From assembly GCA_964528875.1 (NCBI GenBank), contig CAZGUI010000058.1:1-15978 (forward strand): a DNA stretch of 15,978 nt, read 5' to 3'. Shown one piece after another: positions 1-8,229 of the stretch (positions are counted from its first letter, which is position 1; every line of letters starts with the position of its first letter). The position numbers and the translations under genes are program-made. A model generated the notes under the pieces. It was not told the origin of the DNA and searched no databases. It saw only the letters and a program-made list of their open reading frames with translations. Source of the stretch: Bacteroides_E sp964528875 (GTDB lineage Bacteria; Bacteroidota; Bacteroidia; Bacteroidales; Bacteroidaceae).

Positions 1-110
1 AGAATGAAATGAGTTGGAAAATAATCATCTTAATATATATTCTTTTTTAGTTGTTATATTAATTAAATCATACTATTTTATACGCATAACTAAAATGTTT
101 TTTTAATTGA

Positions 111-126
111 TTATCGTGTGCGATAA
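111..126. promoter_or_regulatory. Perfect inverted repeat upstream of susC
   Basis: The sequence TTATCG-TGTG-CGATAA is a perfect inverted repeat with 6-base arms and a 4-base spacer. It ends 27 bases before the susC-like start codon. It could be an operator for a dimeric regulator or a small hairpin in the 5' leader. It has no T-run after it, so it is not a typical terminator. No exact TAnnTTTG promoter box was found in bases 1-153, so the transcription start is not placed. The symmetry is seen directly; the regulatory role is inferred. Confidence 0.4.
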
Positions 127-153
127 CGGAGTTATAATAATAAATTTAAATCT

Positions 154-3100
154 ATGAAAAACAAAAAAAGAAGAAGGATGATTTATCTCAGAGACAAAAC
201 GAAATCTTTATTAATACTAACTTTTTTTAGTTTTGTCGTTAACTTAAATTCTTTAGCACAAAGTAAAACAGTATTTGGACTTGTTACAGATGCATCTGGT
301 GAAGTGATAATAGGTGCAAGTGTTCTAGTGAAAGGAACAACTATTGGAACTATTACAGATTTTAATGGTAAATTTGAACTTAAAGGAATAGAGGAAAACT
401 CGGTTATTAAAGTAAGTTTTATAGGTTATAAAACTCAAGAATTACCGATTAAAGGAAAATCAACTATCCAAATTGAGCTAATTGAGGACTCAGAAATTTT
501 AGATGAAGTAGTAGTTGTAGGTTACGGGGTTCAGAAAAAGAGTGATGTTACAGGTGCAATGATACGTGTTGACTCTGAAGATTTAACTTCAAGACCAGTA
601 GCTAACGCTTTTGAAGCTATGCAAGGTAAAGCTGCTGGAGTTGATATAACAAGCAATGAAAGACCTGGAGAAATAGGTACTATAACAATACGTGGTGTTA
701 GATCCCTCAGTGCCAGTAATACTCCTCTATATGTTGTAGATGGTATTCCTTTAATGTCTAATAGTGGCATAGAAACGATAAACCCAAATGATATTGAAAC
801 AATAGATATTTTAAAAGACGCTTCAGCTACAGCAATTTATGGATCACGTGGAGCAAATGGTGTAGTATTAGTAACAACAAAACAAGGAAAAACCGGAAAG
901 ATGGCCTTAAATTATTCTGGTTCTTTTACGTCAGAAACGCTAAATGACTATTCTGACATGATGAATTCAGCAGAATATATCGACTGGAGACGTTGGTCGT
1001 ATTATTATTTAGATCCAAAAAAATATCCAAGAGGAGATAAACCTACGAAAGAAAACGATTATGAAATTTTTCTAGGTGCAACAGATCCAACAGCATGGAA
1101 GAATATAGAACAAGGTTGGGTTAATTCAACATGGGACGGAACAAAAGTTTCTACGACAAATTGGAGTGACATGATAACACAAACAGGTATATCTCATGAA
1201 CACACTCTTAGTGCTAGTGGAGGTGCTGAAAAAGTAAAAGGATATGCTTCTGTAGGCTTTTTGGATAATAAAGGAACTGTAAAAGGTCAATCTTATAATC
1301 GCTATACTATGAAACTTAGTCTAGATACAGAACCCACAAAATGGTTTAACTTAGGTCTCAATGTGAATGGCTCATATAGCGAACAACAATATGGTTCTTC
1401 AGCTACGTCTGTAGGACAATTAATAAGAGGTATCCCTGCAAATTTATATGCCGCATCTACTAGCTTATTTCCTTATGCTAAGCCTTATGATGAGGAAGGG
1501 AATCGTATTGAATATCCTGGGGGTGATGATAAAGTAAAAAATATAGCAGAAGAATGGCTACACAGTGAAAATGAACGGCGTATTTTTAGAGCCATTGGAA
1601 GTTTATATGCTCAATTAGATATAGGAGAACTTTACAATCCATTAAAAGGATTAAAATACAGGTTTAATTTTGGCCCTGATTTTCGTTTTTATCGTAATGG
1701 AACTTTTAGAGATGATCAATCGATTAGTAGTGAAGGGAAAAACAGAGCTTCTCTATCAAAAAGTAGTGATTTTTCATGGACTTTAGATAATTTAATATAT
1801 TATGATAAAGAAATAAAGAAACATTCTTTTGGGCTTACTTTGCTGCAAAGTGCAACTAAATATAGATTTGAAGACTCTTTTATGGCTGCTGAAGGTATTC
1901 CATTAGAAAGTGCAAAATGGAATGCTTTAACAAAAGACAACATCTCTATGTTGGATGATTGGCGCAGTTCATTAATAGAAAAACAATTATTATCTTACAT
2001 GTTTCGCTTGAATTACGATTATAACAAAAAATATCTATTAACTGTTTCAGGACGTTGGGATGGAGCATCTCAGCTTGCAGATGGAAATAAATGGGCGTTT
2101 TTTCCTAGTGCAGCTTTAGGTTGGAGAATCGATCAAGAAGAGTTTTTGGAAAATATCAATTGGGTTAACCAATTAAAACTACGTATTGGGGTGGGAGTTA
2201 CAGGAAACTCAGCTATCGATCCATATCAAACTAAGGGAGGAATTGTTTCATTGTATTATCCTTTTGGATCCTCATTATCTCCAGGATATGCTGCATCAGA
2301 ACCTCTTGTTGGAGGAGGCTCTATAACATTAGCAAATAAGAACTTGACATGGGAAAAAACCACACAATATAATATTGGTGTGGATTACTCTATATTAAAT
2401 GGACGGATTACAGGAATAATAGACTTTTATACTTCACACACTAAAGATTTATTAATGGCAATGAGTATTCCATCACTAAATGGTTATACTAGTACTTTTG
2501 CAAATGTTGGTAAAACATCAAATATAGGGTTAGATATAACTGTAAATACAATAAACATAAAAAGAAAAAATTTTGAATGGTCAACCGCAATAAGTGCTGC
2601 ATGGCAAAAGGATAAAATAGATGAATTAGCAAACGGAAAAGAAGATGATATAAATAATAATTGGTTTATTGGTCAGGCTTTAGGGGTTATTTATGGTTAT
2701 GAATCAAATGGATTATGGAAAGAGGAAGATACTGATTTAATGAAAGAATATAATAAAAATGGGCATTCGTTTCAGGCTGGTATGGTACGACCTGTCGATC
2801 AAAATATGGATAACAAGATAGATCCTAATGATGATAGAGTAATTATTGGACATACACGTCCACGCTGGACTTTAGGCATGAGTAATACTTTTTCTTTTTA
2901 TGATTTTGATATTTCAATTATGTTATATGGACGTTTTGATTATATGGTTGATACTGGTGGTGAATGGCAAGGTGGAAGATATATGCAAAGAAAAATAAAT
3001 TATTATAATGAAAATAACCCTAATGCTGAATATCAGAAACCTATATATAATATTGGTGGAGGCGATCCCTATTTTAGAATATTAGGCTATAAAAAAGGAG

Positions 3101-3312
3101 GTTTTCTAAAAATTAGAAATATATCTCTGAGTTACAATGTTCCACAGAAATATACAAAACATTGGGGGCTATCAAATCTGAAAGTTTACATACAAGCAAA
3201 AAATCCAGGTAGAATTTTTTCTAAAGTAAGCTTCTTAGAATTAGATGCATCACAAGCATATAACTCAATATGGAATAGGGGATTTACATTTGGAATAAAT
3301 GTTGGATTTTAA
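154..3312 (+). CDS. SusC-family TonB-linked outer membrane transporter
   Basis: This is an outer membrane TonB-dependent transporter of the SusC/RagA family, 1052 residues, a usual length. An N-terminal signal peptide has a basic start and a hydrophobic core at about 19-30, with likely cleavage after SLA at residue 35. A carboxypeptidase-D-like regulatory domain follows (about 38-110), with GASVLVKGTTIGTITDFNG. Then come the TonB-box-like DEVVVVGYG (117-125) and a plug domain with PLYVVDGIP and DASATAIYGSRGANGV. The rest is a beta-barrel ending in the aromatic-terminated FTFGINVGF. There is no N-terminal STN domain, so signalling to an anti-sigma factor is not expected. The partner SusD lipoprotein starts 14 bases downstream and is surely co-transcribed. 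The substrate cannot be read from the sequence, and no degradative enzyme lies in the same transcript here. The start could also be Met9 (base 178), which keeps the signal peptide. Confidence 0.95.
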   Translation: MKNKKRRRMIYLRDKTKSLLILTFFSFVVNLNSLAQSKTVFGLVTDASGEVIIGASVLVKGTTIGTITDFNGKFELKGIEENSVIKVSFIGYKTQELPIKGKSTIQIELIEDSEILDEVVVVGYGVQKKSDVTGAMIRVDSEDLTSRPVANAFEAMQGKAAGVDITSNERPGEIGTITIRGVRSLSASNTPLYVVDGIPLMSNSGIETINPNDIETIDILKDASATAIYGSRGANGVVLVTTKQGKTGKMALNYSGSFTSETLNDYSDMMNSAEYIDWRRWSYYYLDPKKYPRGDKPTKENDYEIFLGATDPTAWKNIEQGWVNSTWDGTKVSTTNWSDMITQTGISHEHTLSASGGAEKVKGYASVGFLDNKGTVKGQSYNRYTMKLSLDTEPTKWFNLGLNVNGSYSEQQYGSSATSVGQLIRGIPANLYAASTSLFPYAKPYDEEGNRIEYPGGDDKVKNIAEEWLHSENERRIFRAIGSLYAQLDIGELYNPLKGLKYRFNFGPDFRFYRNGTFRDDQSISSEGKNRASLSKSSDFSWTLDNLIYYDKEIKKHSFGLTLLQSATKYRFEDSFMAAEGIPLESAKWNALTKDNISMLDDWRSSLIEKQLLSYMFRLNYDYNKKYLLTVSGRWDGASQLADGNKWAFFPSAALGWRIDQEEFLENINWVNQLKLRIGVGVTGNSAIDPYQTKGGIVSLYYPFGSSLSPGYAASEPLVGGGSITLANKNLTWEKTTQYNIGVDYSILNGRITGIIDFYTSHTKDLLMAMSIPSLNGYTSTFANVGKTSNIGLDITVNTINIKRKNFEWSTAISAAWQKDKIDELANGKEDDINNNWFIGQALGVIYGYESNGLWKEEDTDLMKEYNKNGHSFQAGMVRPVDQNMDNKIDPNDDRVIIGHTRPRWTLGMSNTFSFYDFDISIMLYGRFDYMVDTGGEWQGGRYMQRKINYYNENNPNAEYQKPIYNIGGGDPYFRILGYKKGGFLKIRNISLSYNVPQKYTKHWGLSNLKVYIQAKNPGRIFSKVSFLELDASQAYNSIWNRGFTFGINVGF

Positions 3313-3326
3313 ATTAAACAAAAACT

Positions 3327-5276
3327 ATGAAACTATATAATAAAATAACATATCAAGTATTTATAATAATATTAAGTATTTTAATGACTTCTTGTAGTGA
3401 TTTTCTAAATGAGAAATTAACAACACAACAAAATACAGATCATTTTGACACTCCTGAAGGAATAGATAAATTATCTATAGGAGTATATTATAATTTAAGA
3501 TTTCATTTTGCAAAAGAATGGGCTTGTGCAACAACAAATTATGGAACAGATGAATTTCGTGTTGGAGGTGATGGTTCTAATGTTTCATGGAATAATTATG
3601 ATGGAAACTTTCAATCACAAGTAGTAAGCAACTCAACAAATATGTATGATGTTTGGGATGGAATGTATATTGGAATAAATAATGCTAATCTTTTGATTAG
3701 CAAAGTAGAATCTGAAAGCTATAAAGGAACCAATAAAGAAACATACTTAGGTGAAGGTTATTTTTTGCGTGGATTTAATTATCTAAAATTAGTATCTCAA
3801 TATGGTGGAGTACCATTGAAACTAACACCAAGTGAAACACCAGAGTTAGAGTTTTCACGTTCAACTTCTGAAGAATGTTTAAATCAAATAATAAATGATT
3901 TGACAAATGCCTATAACTATTTACCCAAAACTGCCTCTGCAATAGGAAAATTATCTAAAGATGCTGCTGCACATTTTCTAGCTAAAGCGCATCTATTACG
4001 TGCTAGCGAAATCAATAATTCGTGGAATGACAAAACAAAAAAACAAGATTTGATTGAAGCTTTAGCTTTAGCAAAAGAAGTGATTTCTCATAGAAAATTA
4101 GCTACTGATTTTTCTGATTTATGGAATTATACTGAGCCTAATGGAAAAAACGAACAATTAGATGAGGTATTATTAGCCGCTCAGTTCTCTTCAGATAAAG
4201 CAACTGAAGGTGCAAGTGGAAATCAATGTCATCTTTATTATGTTTCTGTATATAGAGATTTACCACATATGCAGCGTGATATTGCTGGAGAACGGGAATA
4301 TCAGCGATTAAGAACAACATACTATATGTACAATGTCTACGATATGGTGAATGATTCTCGTTTTTGGAAAAGTTTTAAAACAAAATATGCGATAAACAAT
4401 CCTGCTAAAGATTCGAATTATGATTATGGTGATTTAGGTATTATGTATGTAATAAATCGTCCTGGTGATAATCGATTTGAAAATGTATTAGTTAAAGACA
4501 AAGTAATATACGAGACGACAAATAAAATTATTCCAAGTGTATTTATAGCATATCCAAAAGATCGCAATAATGAAAATGATGTTGCACTATATGATTATCC
4601 GAACAGATATTGTACACTTAACAAATATATAGATGGATCACGCGAATCAAGGGATAGTAGAGTTGGATTTCGTGATGGCATTCTAGCTCGTTTAGGTGAA
4701 ACATATCTAATTGCAGCAGAGGTTTTGATTCGGCAAGGGAATTATAAAGAAGCTTTATTCTATCTTAATACTCTTCGTCAACGTGCTGCATATAAAGATG
4801 GAGAAATTCGTTCTGAATACTGTGATGGTGGGGCAGCTTATAATGAAAAATCTCTTGGTTATAAAAATGATAATGTCAATTCGTATTTTGCTGAAAATTC
4901 ATACTATGAATCCAATAATATACCGTACACTACAAAGCCCACAACACTGGAAATTACTGATATTAAAAACCTTCCGATAGAAGATGAAAATATTATAAAT
5001 AAATTAGGGTATGCTTCTGATTATGATAGAATGATGTGTCTCTTATTAAATGAAAGGTCAAGAGAGCTTTGCGGAGAGTTTTATCGGTGGGAAGATTTAT
5101 CTCGAACAAAAACATTAGTTAAAAGAGCAAAAGCTTTCAATCCTGATGCTGCTTTCAATATACAAGATCACCATAATCTTCGTCCTATTCCACAAACCTT
5201 CTTAGATGCAATTCAAAAAGATGGTCACGCTTTAACAAATGAAGAGAAAAAAGCAGAACAAAATCCAGGGTATTGA
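3327..5276 (+). CDS. SusD/RagB-family surface nutrient-binding lipoprotein
   Basis: This is a SusD-type lipoprotein of 649 residues that would cap the SusC barrel and bind substrate at the cell surface. A signal peptide ends in the lipobox MTSC with the lipidated cysteine at residue 23, followed by SDFLNEK. The N-terminal TPEGIDKLSIGVYYNLR and ANLLISKVE, and the helical YFLRGFNYLKLVSQYGGVPL, are typical of the TPR-like SusD core. The C-terminal part has the RSRELCGEFYRWEDLSRT signature and ends RPIPQTFLDAI...QNPGY, a standard SusD ending. It is somewhat longer than many SusD proteins. It follows the SusC gene after 14 bases and is followed by a hairpin terminator, so the pair seems to form a two-gene operon. 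The ligand is unknown. Confidence 0.95.
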   Translation: MKLYNKITYQVFIIILSILMTSCSDFLNEKLTTQQNTDHFDTPEGIDKLSIGVYYNLRFHFAKEWACATTNYGTDEFRVGGDGSNVSWNNYDGNFQSQVVSNSTNMYDVWDGMYIGINNANLLISKVESESYKGTNKETYLGEGYFLRGFNYLKLVSQYGGVPLKLTPSETPELEFSRSTSEECLNQIINDLTNAYNYLPKTASAIGKLSKDAAAHFLAKAHLLRASEINNSWNDKTKKQDLIEALALAKEVISHRKLATDFSDLWNYTEPNGKNEQLDEVLLAAQFSSDKATEGASGNQCHLYYVSVYRDLPHMQRDIAGEREYQRLRTTYYMYNVYDMVNDSRFWKSFKTKYAINNPAKDSNYDYGDLGIMYVINRPGDNRFENVLVKDKVIYETTNKIIPSVFIAYPKDRNNENDVALYDYPNRYCTLNKYIDGSRESRDSRVGFRDGILARLGETYLIAAEVLIRQGNYKEALFYLNTLRQRAAYKDGEIRSEYCDGGAAYNEKSLGYKNDNVNSYFAENSYYESNNIPYTTKPTTLEITDIKNLPIEDENIINKLGYASDYDRMMCLLLNERSRELCGEFYRWEDLSRTKTLVKRAKAFNPDAAFNIQDHHNLRPIPQTFLDAIQKDGHALTNEEKKAEQNPGY

Positions 5277-5365
5277 TTCTTGTTCTTTTATGATTATATT
5301 AATTAAACAACTTCAATATATTCTTCTTTAATGCATTAGAGTTTCTAACTTTTTTTAGAGAAAAT

Positions 5366-5394
5366 TGTGTAAGGAAAACCACACACTTTTTGTT
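5366..5394 (+). terminator. Probable terminator of the susCD operon
   Basis: TGTGT (5366-5370) pairs with ACACA (5381-5385). After an AA bulge, GG pairs with CC around an AAAA loop. The stem is followed by C and then TTTTTGTTT. It lies about 90 bases after the susD stop on the + strand. The stem is only seven pairs with a bulge, so it is a moderate candidate for a rho-independent terminator. Confidence 0.5.
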
Positions 5395-5432
5395 TCCATA
5401 TATTATAAAAACAAGACAAAGATACAATAAAG

Positions 5433-5470
5433 AAGAGGGTGGTCCATATATGGTTTGGACACACCCTCTT
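5433..5470. terminator. Strong hairpin terminator between convergent operons
   Basis: AAGAGGGTG (5433-5441) pairs with CACCCTCTT (5462-5470). Inside it, GTCCA (5442-5446) pairs with TGGAC (5456-5460), with a single bulged A at 5461 and a 9-base loop. That gives 14 pairs in all. The stem ends 28 bases from the stop codon of the porin gene, so it best fits termination of the minus-strand glpT-glpQ-porin operon. T-rich sequence flanks both sides, so it may also stop read-through from susD. Confidence 0.75.
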
Positions 5471-5498
5471 GAATTTTATCTTTAGTTAAGATTTAAGA

Positions 5499-6845
5499 TT
5501 AAAACGTTATTTGTATTCTACCTTGTAATGAGTGTGCATAGGTATCTTCCAAATATAAATTATTGATGTTAGAGTAACCATAATTAAGCATTACTCGTGC
5601 ATGTTTATTTACGTAATAATTTAAACCAACTGTATAAGAGTTGACAATTCCACCTCCAATACTATAGTTGAAGTTAGCTCCTTCAACACCTGGCCCCTTA
5701 TTGCTTTCATAGAATTTGCCATTAAAGAAAGTTCCGTCAACAGCATTTAGGTTTGTATGACTAAATCTAGCAACAAGTTCTAAAGAACCTTTTGTTTTAC
5801 TGGGTCTATTTACTGCTTCATATCTGCTATAGTTATATCCATCACCTAAAATTAAGAAACCTGCTTGAACATATGCACCACTAAAGTTTCTGTTACCAAG
5901 TGTACTTCCAAACCAGTTTTCCCAAGCTTCCAAGGTTTGATGTGACCAAATACCACCCAATTGATCTTCAAATAATTTTTGGTTGTCACGTTTTCTTTCT
6001 ACATACGAACCTGTATATTCTGATTGAATAAAGAATCTTTTATGTGCAAGTAATAATTCTGCATTGTATCTTATTTCTTTTCTTGCATGAGTTACATTAG
6101 CATTTAAGAATTTGTAATTATCTACTACAGTCTCAAGCGAAGATTGATAGTCAATGTTTCTATTGTAGTCATCATCATCACCGTCAAAGCCATTCGCATC
6201 AGCTGTTCTAAATGATATACCACCTCCAACATGTAATATTAGATCATTGTTTATCTGAGGATTTAGTACAAAACGACCACTTACTCCCCATCCACTATCA
6301 CCTCCTAAAGAGCTCTTATTCATATTAGAAGCATAAAGGGCTGCTCCTCCCCATAATAAGTCATTATAGGCTCTATATTCAAGACTCAATCTACGGCCTA
6401 ATGCAAGAGCTAATTGAGGAGAAGAATGACTGATAAAATGTAAATCAGAAGTACTCTTTACTCTTTCCATAGAAAAAGGTGCAACAAAATTACCAATTCT
6501 TAAGGATGAACGTTTGTTGATATTCCATCTTGCAAAGATATCCTTGAATTCTACCTTTTTATCTGCAAAGTCCAAATCTATTTTCAAATCAAATTTATTT
6601 TTGAATGAAGCAAACAAATTCACTCTTACTTCACCAACTTTAACTCCTGAACTCATATCTGTTTTATCATTAATATAATGAGCTCCATCCAATGTAAGTC
6701 GTCCTCCGGCACTGATGGTGATATCCTTGTTTTCAAGAGTATGACTTACAATATTAGACTCTCTATCAGAATCATGATACGATTGTGCTTGTATAGTAAA
6801 TGCAGTCGCAGTTAATACAGCTATACTTAATATAATTTTTTTCAT
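5499..6845 (-). CDS. Phosphate-selective porin O/P (OprO/OprP)-family outer membrane protein
   Basis: This is a 448-residue outer membrane channel with a signal peptide MKKIILSIAVLTATAFTIQA and likely cleavage at residue 20. The family call rests on overall pattern. There is an N-terminal GGRLTLDGAHY strand and VGEVRVNLFASFKNKFDLKIDLDFAD, followed by FKDIFARWN and LRIGNFVAPFSMERVKSTSDLHF, as in OprO/OprP-like porins of Bacteroidota. A series of amphipathic strands follows, ending in the terminal phenylalanine of QGRIQITF. It is the last gene of an operon with glpT and a glycerophosphodiesterase, starting 24 bases after that gene's stop. This suggests passage of phosphate esters or phosphate through the outer membrane. 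True selectivity cannot be read from the sequence. A downstream hairpin closes the operon. Confidence 0.85.
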   Translation of the reverse strand: MKKIILSIAVLTATAFTIQAQSYHDSDRESNIVSHTLENKDITISAGGRLTLDGAHYINDKTDMSSGVKVGEVRVNLFASFKNKFDLKIDLDFADKKVEFKDIFARWNINKRSSLRIGNFVAPFSMERVKSTSDLHFISHSSPQLALALGRRLSLEYRAYNDLLWGGAALYASNMNKSSLGGDSGWGVSGRFVLNPQINNDLILHVGGGISFRTADANGFDGDDDDYNRNIDYQSSLETVVDNYKFLNANVTHARKEIRYNAELLLAHKRFFIQSEYTGSYVERKRDNQKLFEDQLGGIWSHQTLEAWENWFGSTLGNRNFSGAYVQAGFLILGDGYNYSRYEAVNRPSKTKGSLELVARFSHTNLNAVDGTFFNGKFYESNKGPGVEGANFNYSIGGGIVNSYTVGLNYYVNKHARVMLNYGYSNINNLYLEDTYAHSLQGRIQITF

Positions 6846-6869
6846 TATTTTATTTTTTAAATTTCCAAT

Positions 6870-8192
6870 TTATCTACCATTCCCCCCATCAATTTTATAT
6901 CCTAATTCGTCTAGGACTTCTTGAGGTGTTTTATTATTTCCTATAATATTTTTGGGACGAACACCCTGATCGATATAGAAATTTATAGTCATTTCAGATC
7001 TATTTGTAAACATAGCATCTGTAAGAGGACGAACTGGTTTTCCATCTTTATCAAAGCCATATCTTAATCCATAATATTTCTTCATCTGCTCTGGAGAGTC
7101 AAAGGAATATGCATGTATCTTAAGTTCAGCTTTATGTGTTAGATCAGCTTGCCATGGAAGAAGTATATCATCATAGTTATTTGGTGCACCGGAAATACTT
7201 GGTCCAGTATAGTGAGCTTTATTTTTCACTGCATAATTGATTGCGTCAGCATAACTTCTGGGCGAAGCATCGTTTTGAAGAAATCCATCACCAAGCCACA
7301 ATAAGAAACACATTGGGATTTGTCCTTTAAATACATCTGCTGATGTTTGTAAACTTTGTTTAGAGAATGTTTGCAAAATTACTTTTCCATTTGTATTTCC
7401 CACATTCACCTTTCCATCAGCTGTATAGTATGGAGCATTTTCCGGTTCAGGTTTTGTAATAATATTCCAACCTAAACGATCTAAAAGATCATATGTTTCT
7501 TGTTCAATTTCAGGGAACATCCAAGCTTCTTTGAACTCAATATATACTCCTGGTCTATTTCCATTATCATAAGGATCTTCTTCATAATAGAAAGTGTATT
7601 TTTTTGTTGTTTCGTTATAATCATACTTTCTCTTTCCATTTTCCATAGCAATCCTCTTTCCACTAGCAATCATAAAGACATCTTCAAGAGTTAAAACGCC
7701 TTGTCCGGCAAATCCGGGTCTTGCTTGATTAAGAGAAGACGTATTAAACCATGATCCTGCATCTAATGCCATTAATTCTTTAAATGTAAGGTCATAAGTA
7801 AACGCATCTTGTCTATCTGGATATACCATTGCAATATCTGTAGTTCTTTGAAGATTGTCATCGTGAAGAGCTAGTAATACACCATCAGAAGATCTTTGAA
7901 TGTCAAGCTCTAGATAATCCACTCCGATATTTCTTGCCCACTGATAGGCTACTTCAGTTTCTTCAGGTACCCAAAAAGTAGAACCTCTGTGTGCTATCAC
8001 TGCATTATCAGGCACATAATCTCTAACCTTTATTAATTCTGCAGGTAAAATATCTACATGCATTTCTTTCATTATCTCTCTTTCCGATCTATCAGGCATA
8101 TCTTCATCACAAGACGATAATCCCAATAGAGCCACACCAATACTTAGTAAGGTGCACTTTGTTGAAAACTTTCCAATCATAATGTTTTTCAA
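6870..8192 (-). CDS. glpQ: Glycerophosphodiester phosphodiesterase lipoprotein (GlpQ-like)
   Basis: This enzyme would hydrolyse glycerophosphodiesters to glycerol-3-phosphate and an alcohol. The GDPD domain begins with AHRG (His68, Arg69), followed by PEET (76-79) where PENT is usual, then LELD with Glu95 and Asp97, and LHDDNLQRTTD with His110. These are the expected metal-binding and catalytic positions. A later IEFKE matches the conserved ELK-type strand. An N-terminal signal ends in the lipobox LSSC with Cys28, so the protein is a lipoprotein and not soluble periplasmic. Acidic residues DED directly after the cysteine resemble the Bacteroidota signal for export to the cell surface. At 440 residues it is longer than E. 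coli GlpQ, partly from a Tyr/Lys-rich insertion around 180-210. It lies 37 bases after glpT and 24 before the porin, in one operon. Confidence 0.92.
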   Translation of the reverse strand: MKNIMIGKFSTKCTLLSIGVALLGLSSCDEDMPDRSEREIMKEMHVDILPAELIKVRDYVPDNAVIAHRGSTFWVPEETEVAYQWARNIGVDYLELDIQRSSDGVLLALHDDNLQRTTDIAMVYPDRQDAFTYDLTFKELMALDAGSWFNTSSLNQARPGFAGQGVLTLEDVFMIASGKRIAMENGKRKYDYNETTKKYTFYYEEDPYDNGNRPGVYIEFKEAWMFPEIEQETYDLLDRLGWNIITKPEPENAPYYTADGKVNVGNTNGKVILQTFSKQSLQTSADVFKGQIPMCFLLWLGDGFLQNDASPRSYADAINYAVKNKAHYTGPSISGAPNNYDDILLPWQADLTHKAELKIHAYSFDSPEQMKKYYGLRYGFDKDGKPVRPLTDAMFTNRSEMTINFYIDQGVRPKNIIGNNKTPQEVLDELGYKIDGGNGR

Positions 8193-8229
8193 TTAATTAG
8201 TAAATAAAATTTTATATCTATATCTCAAA

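Noticed and set aside
531..770. 79-codon minus-strand frame inside the SusC gene
   Set aside because: It is antisense to the conserved plug domain; no independent support.
4783..4980. 65-codon frame in another phase inside susD
   Set aside because: The susD frame is intact through this region, so there is no frameshift to explain and no independent gene.
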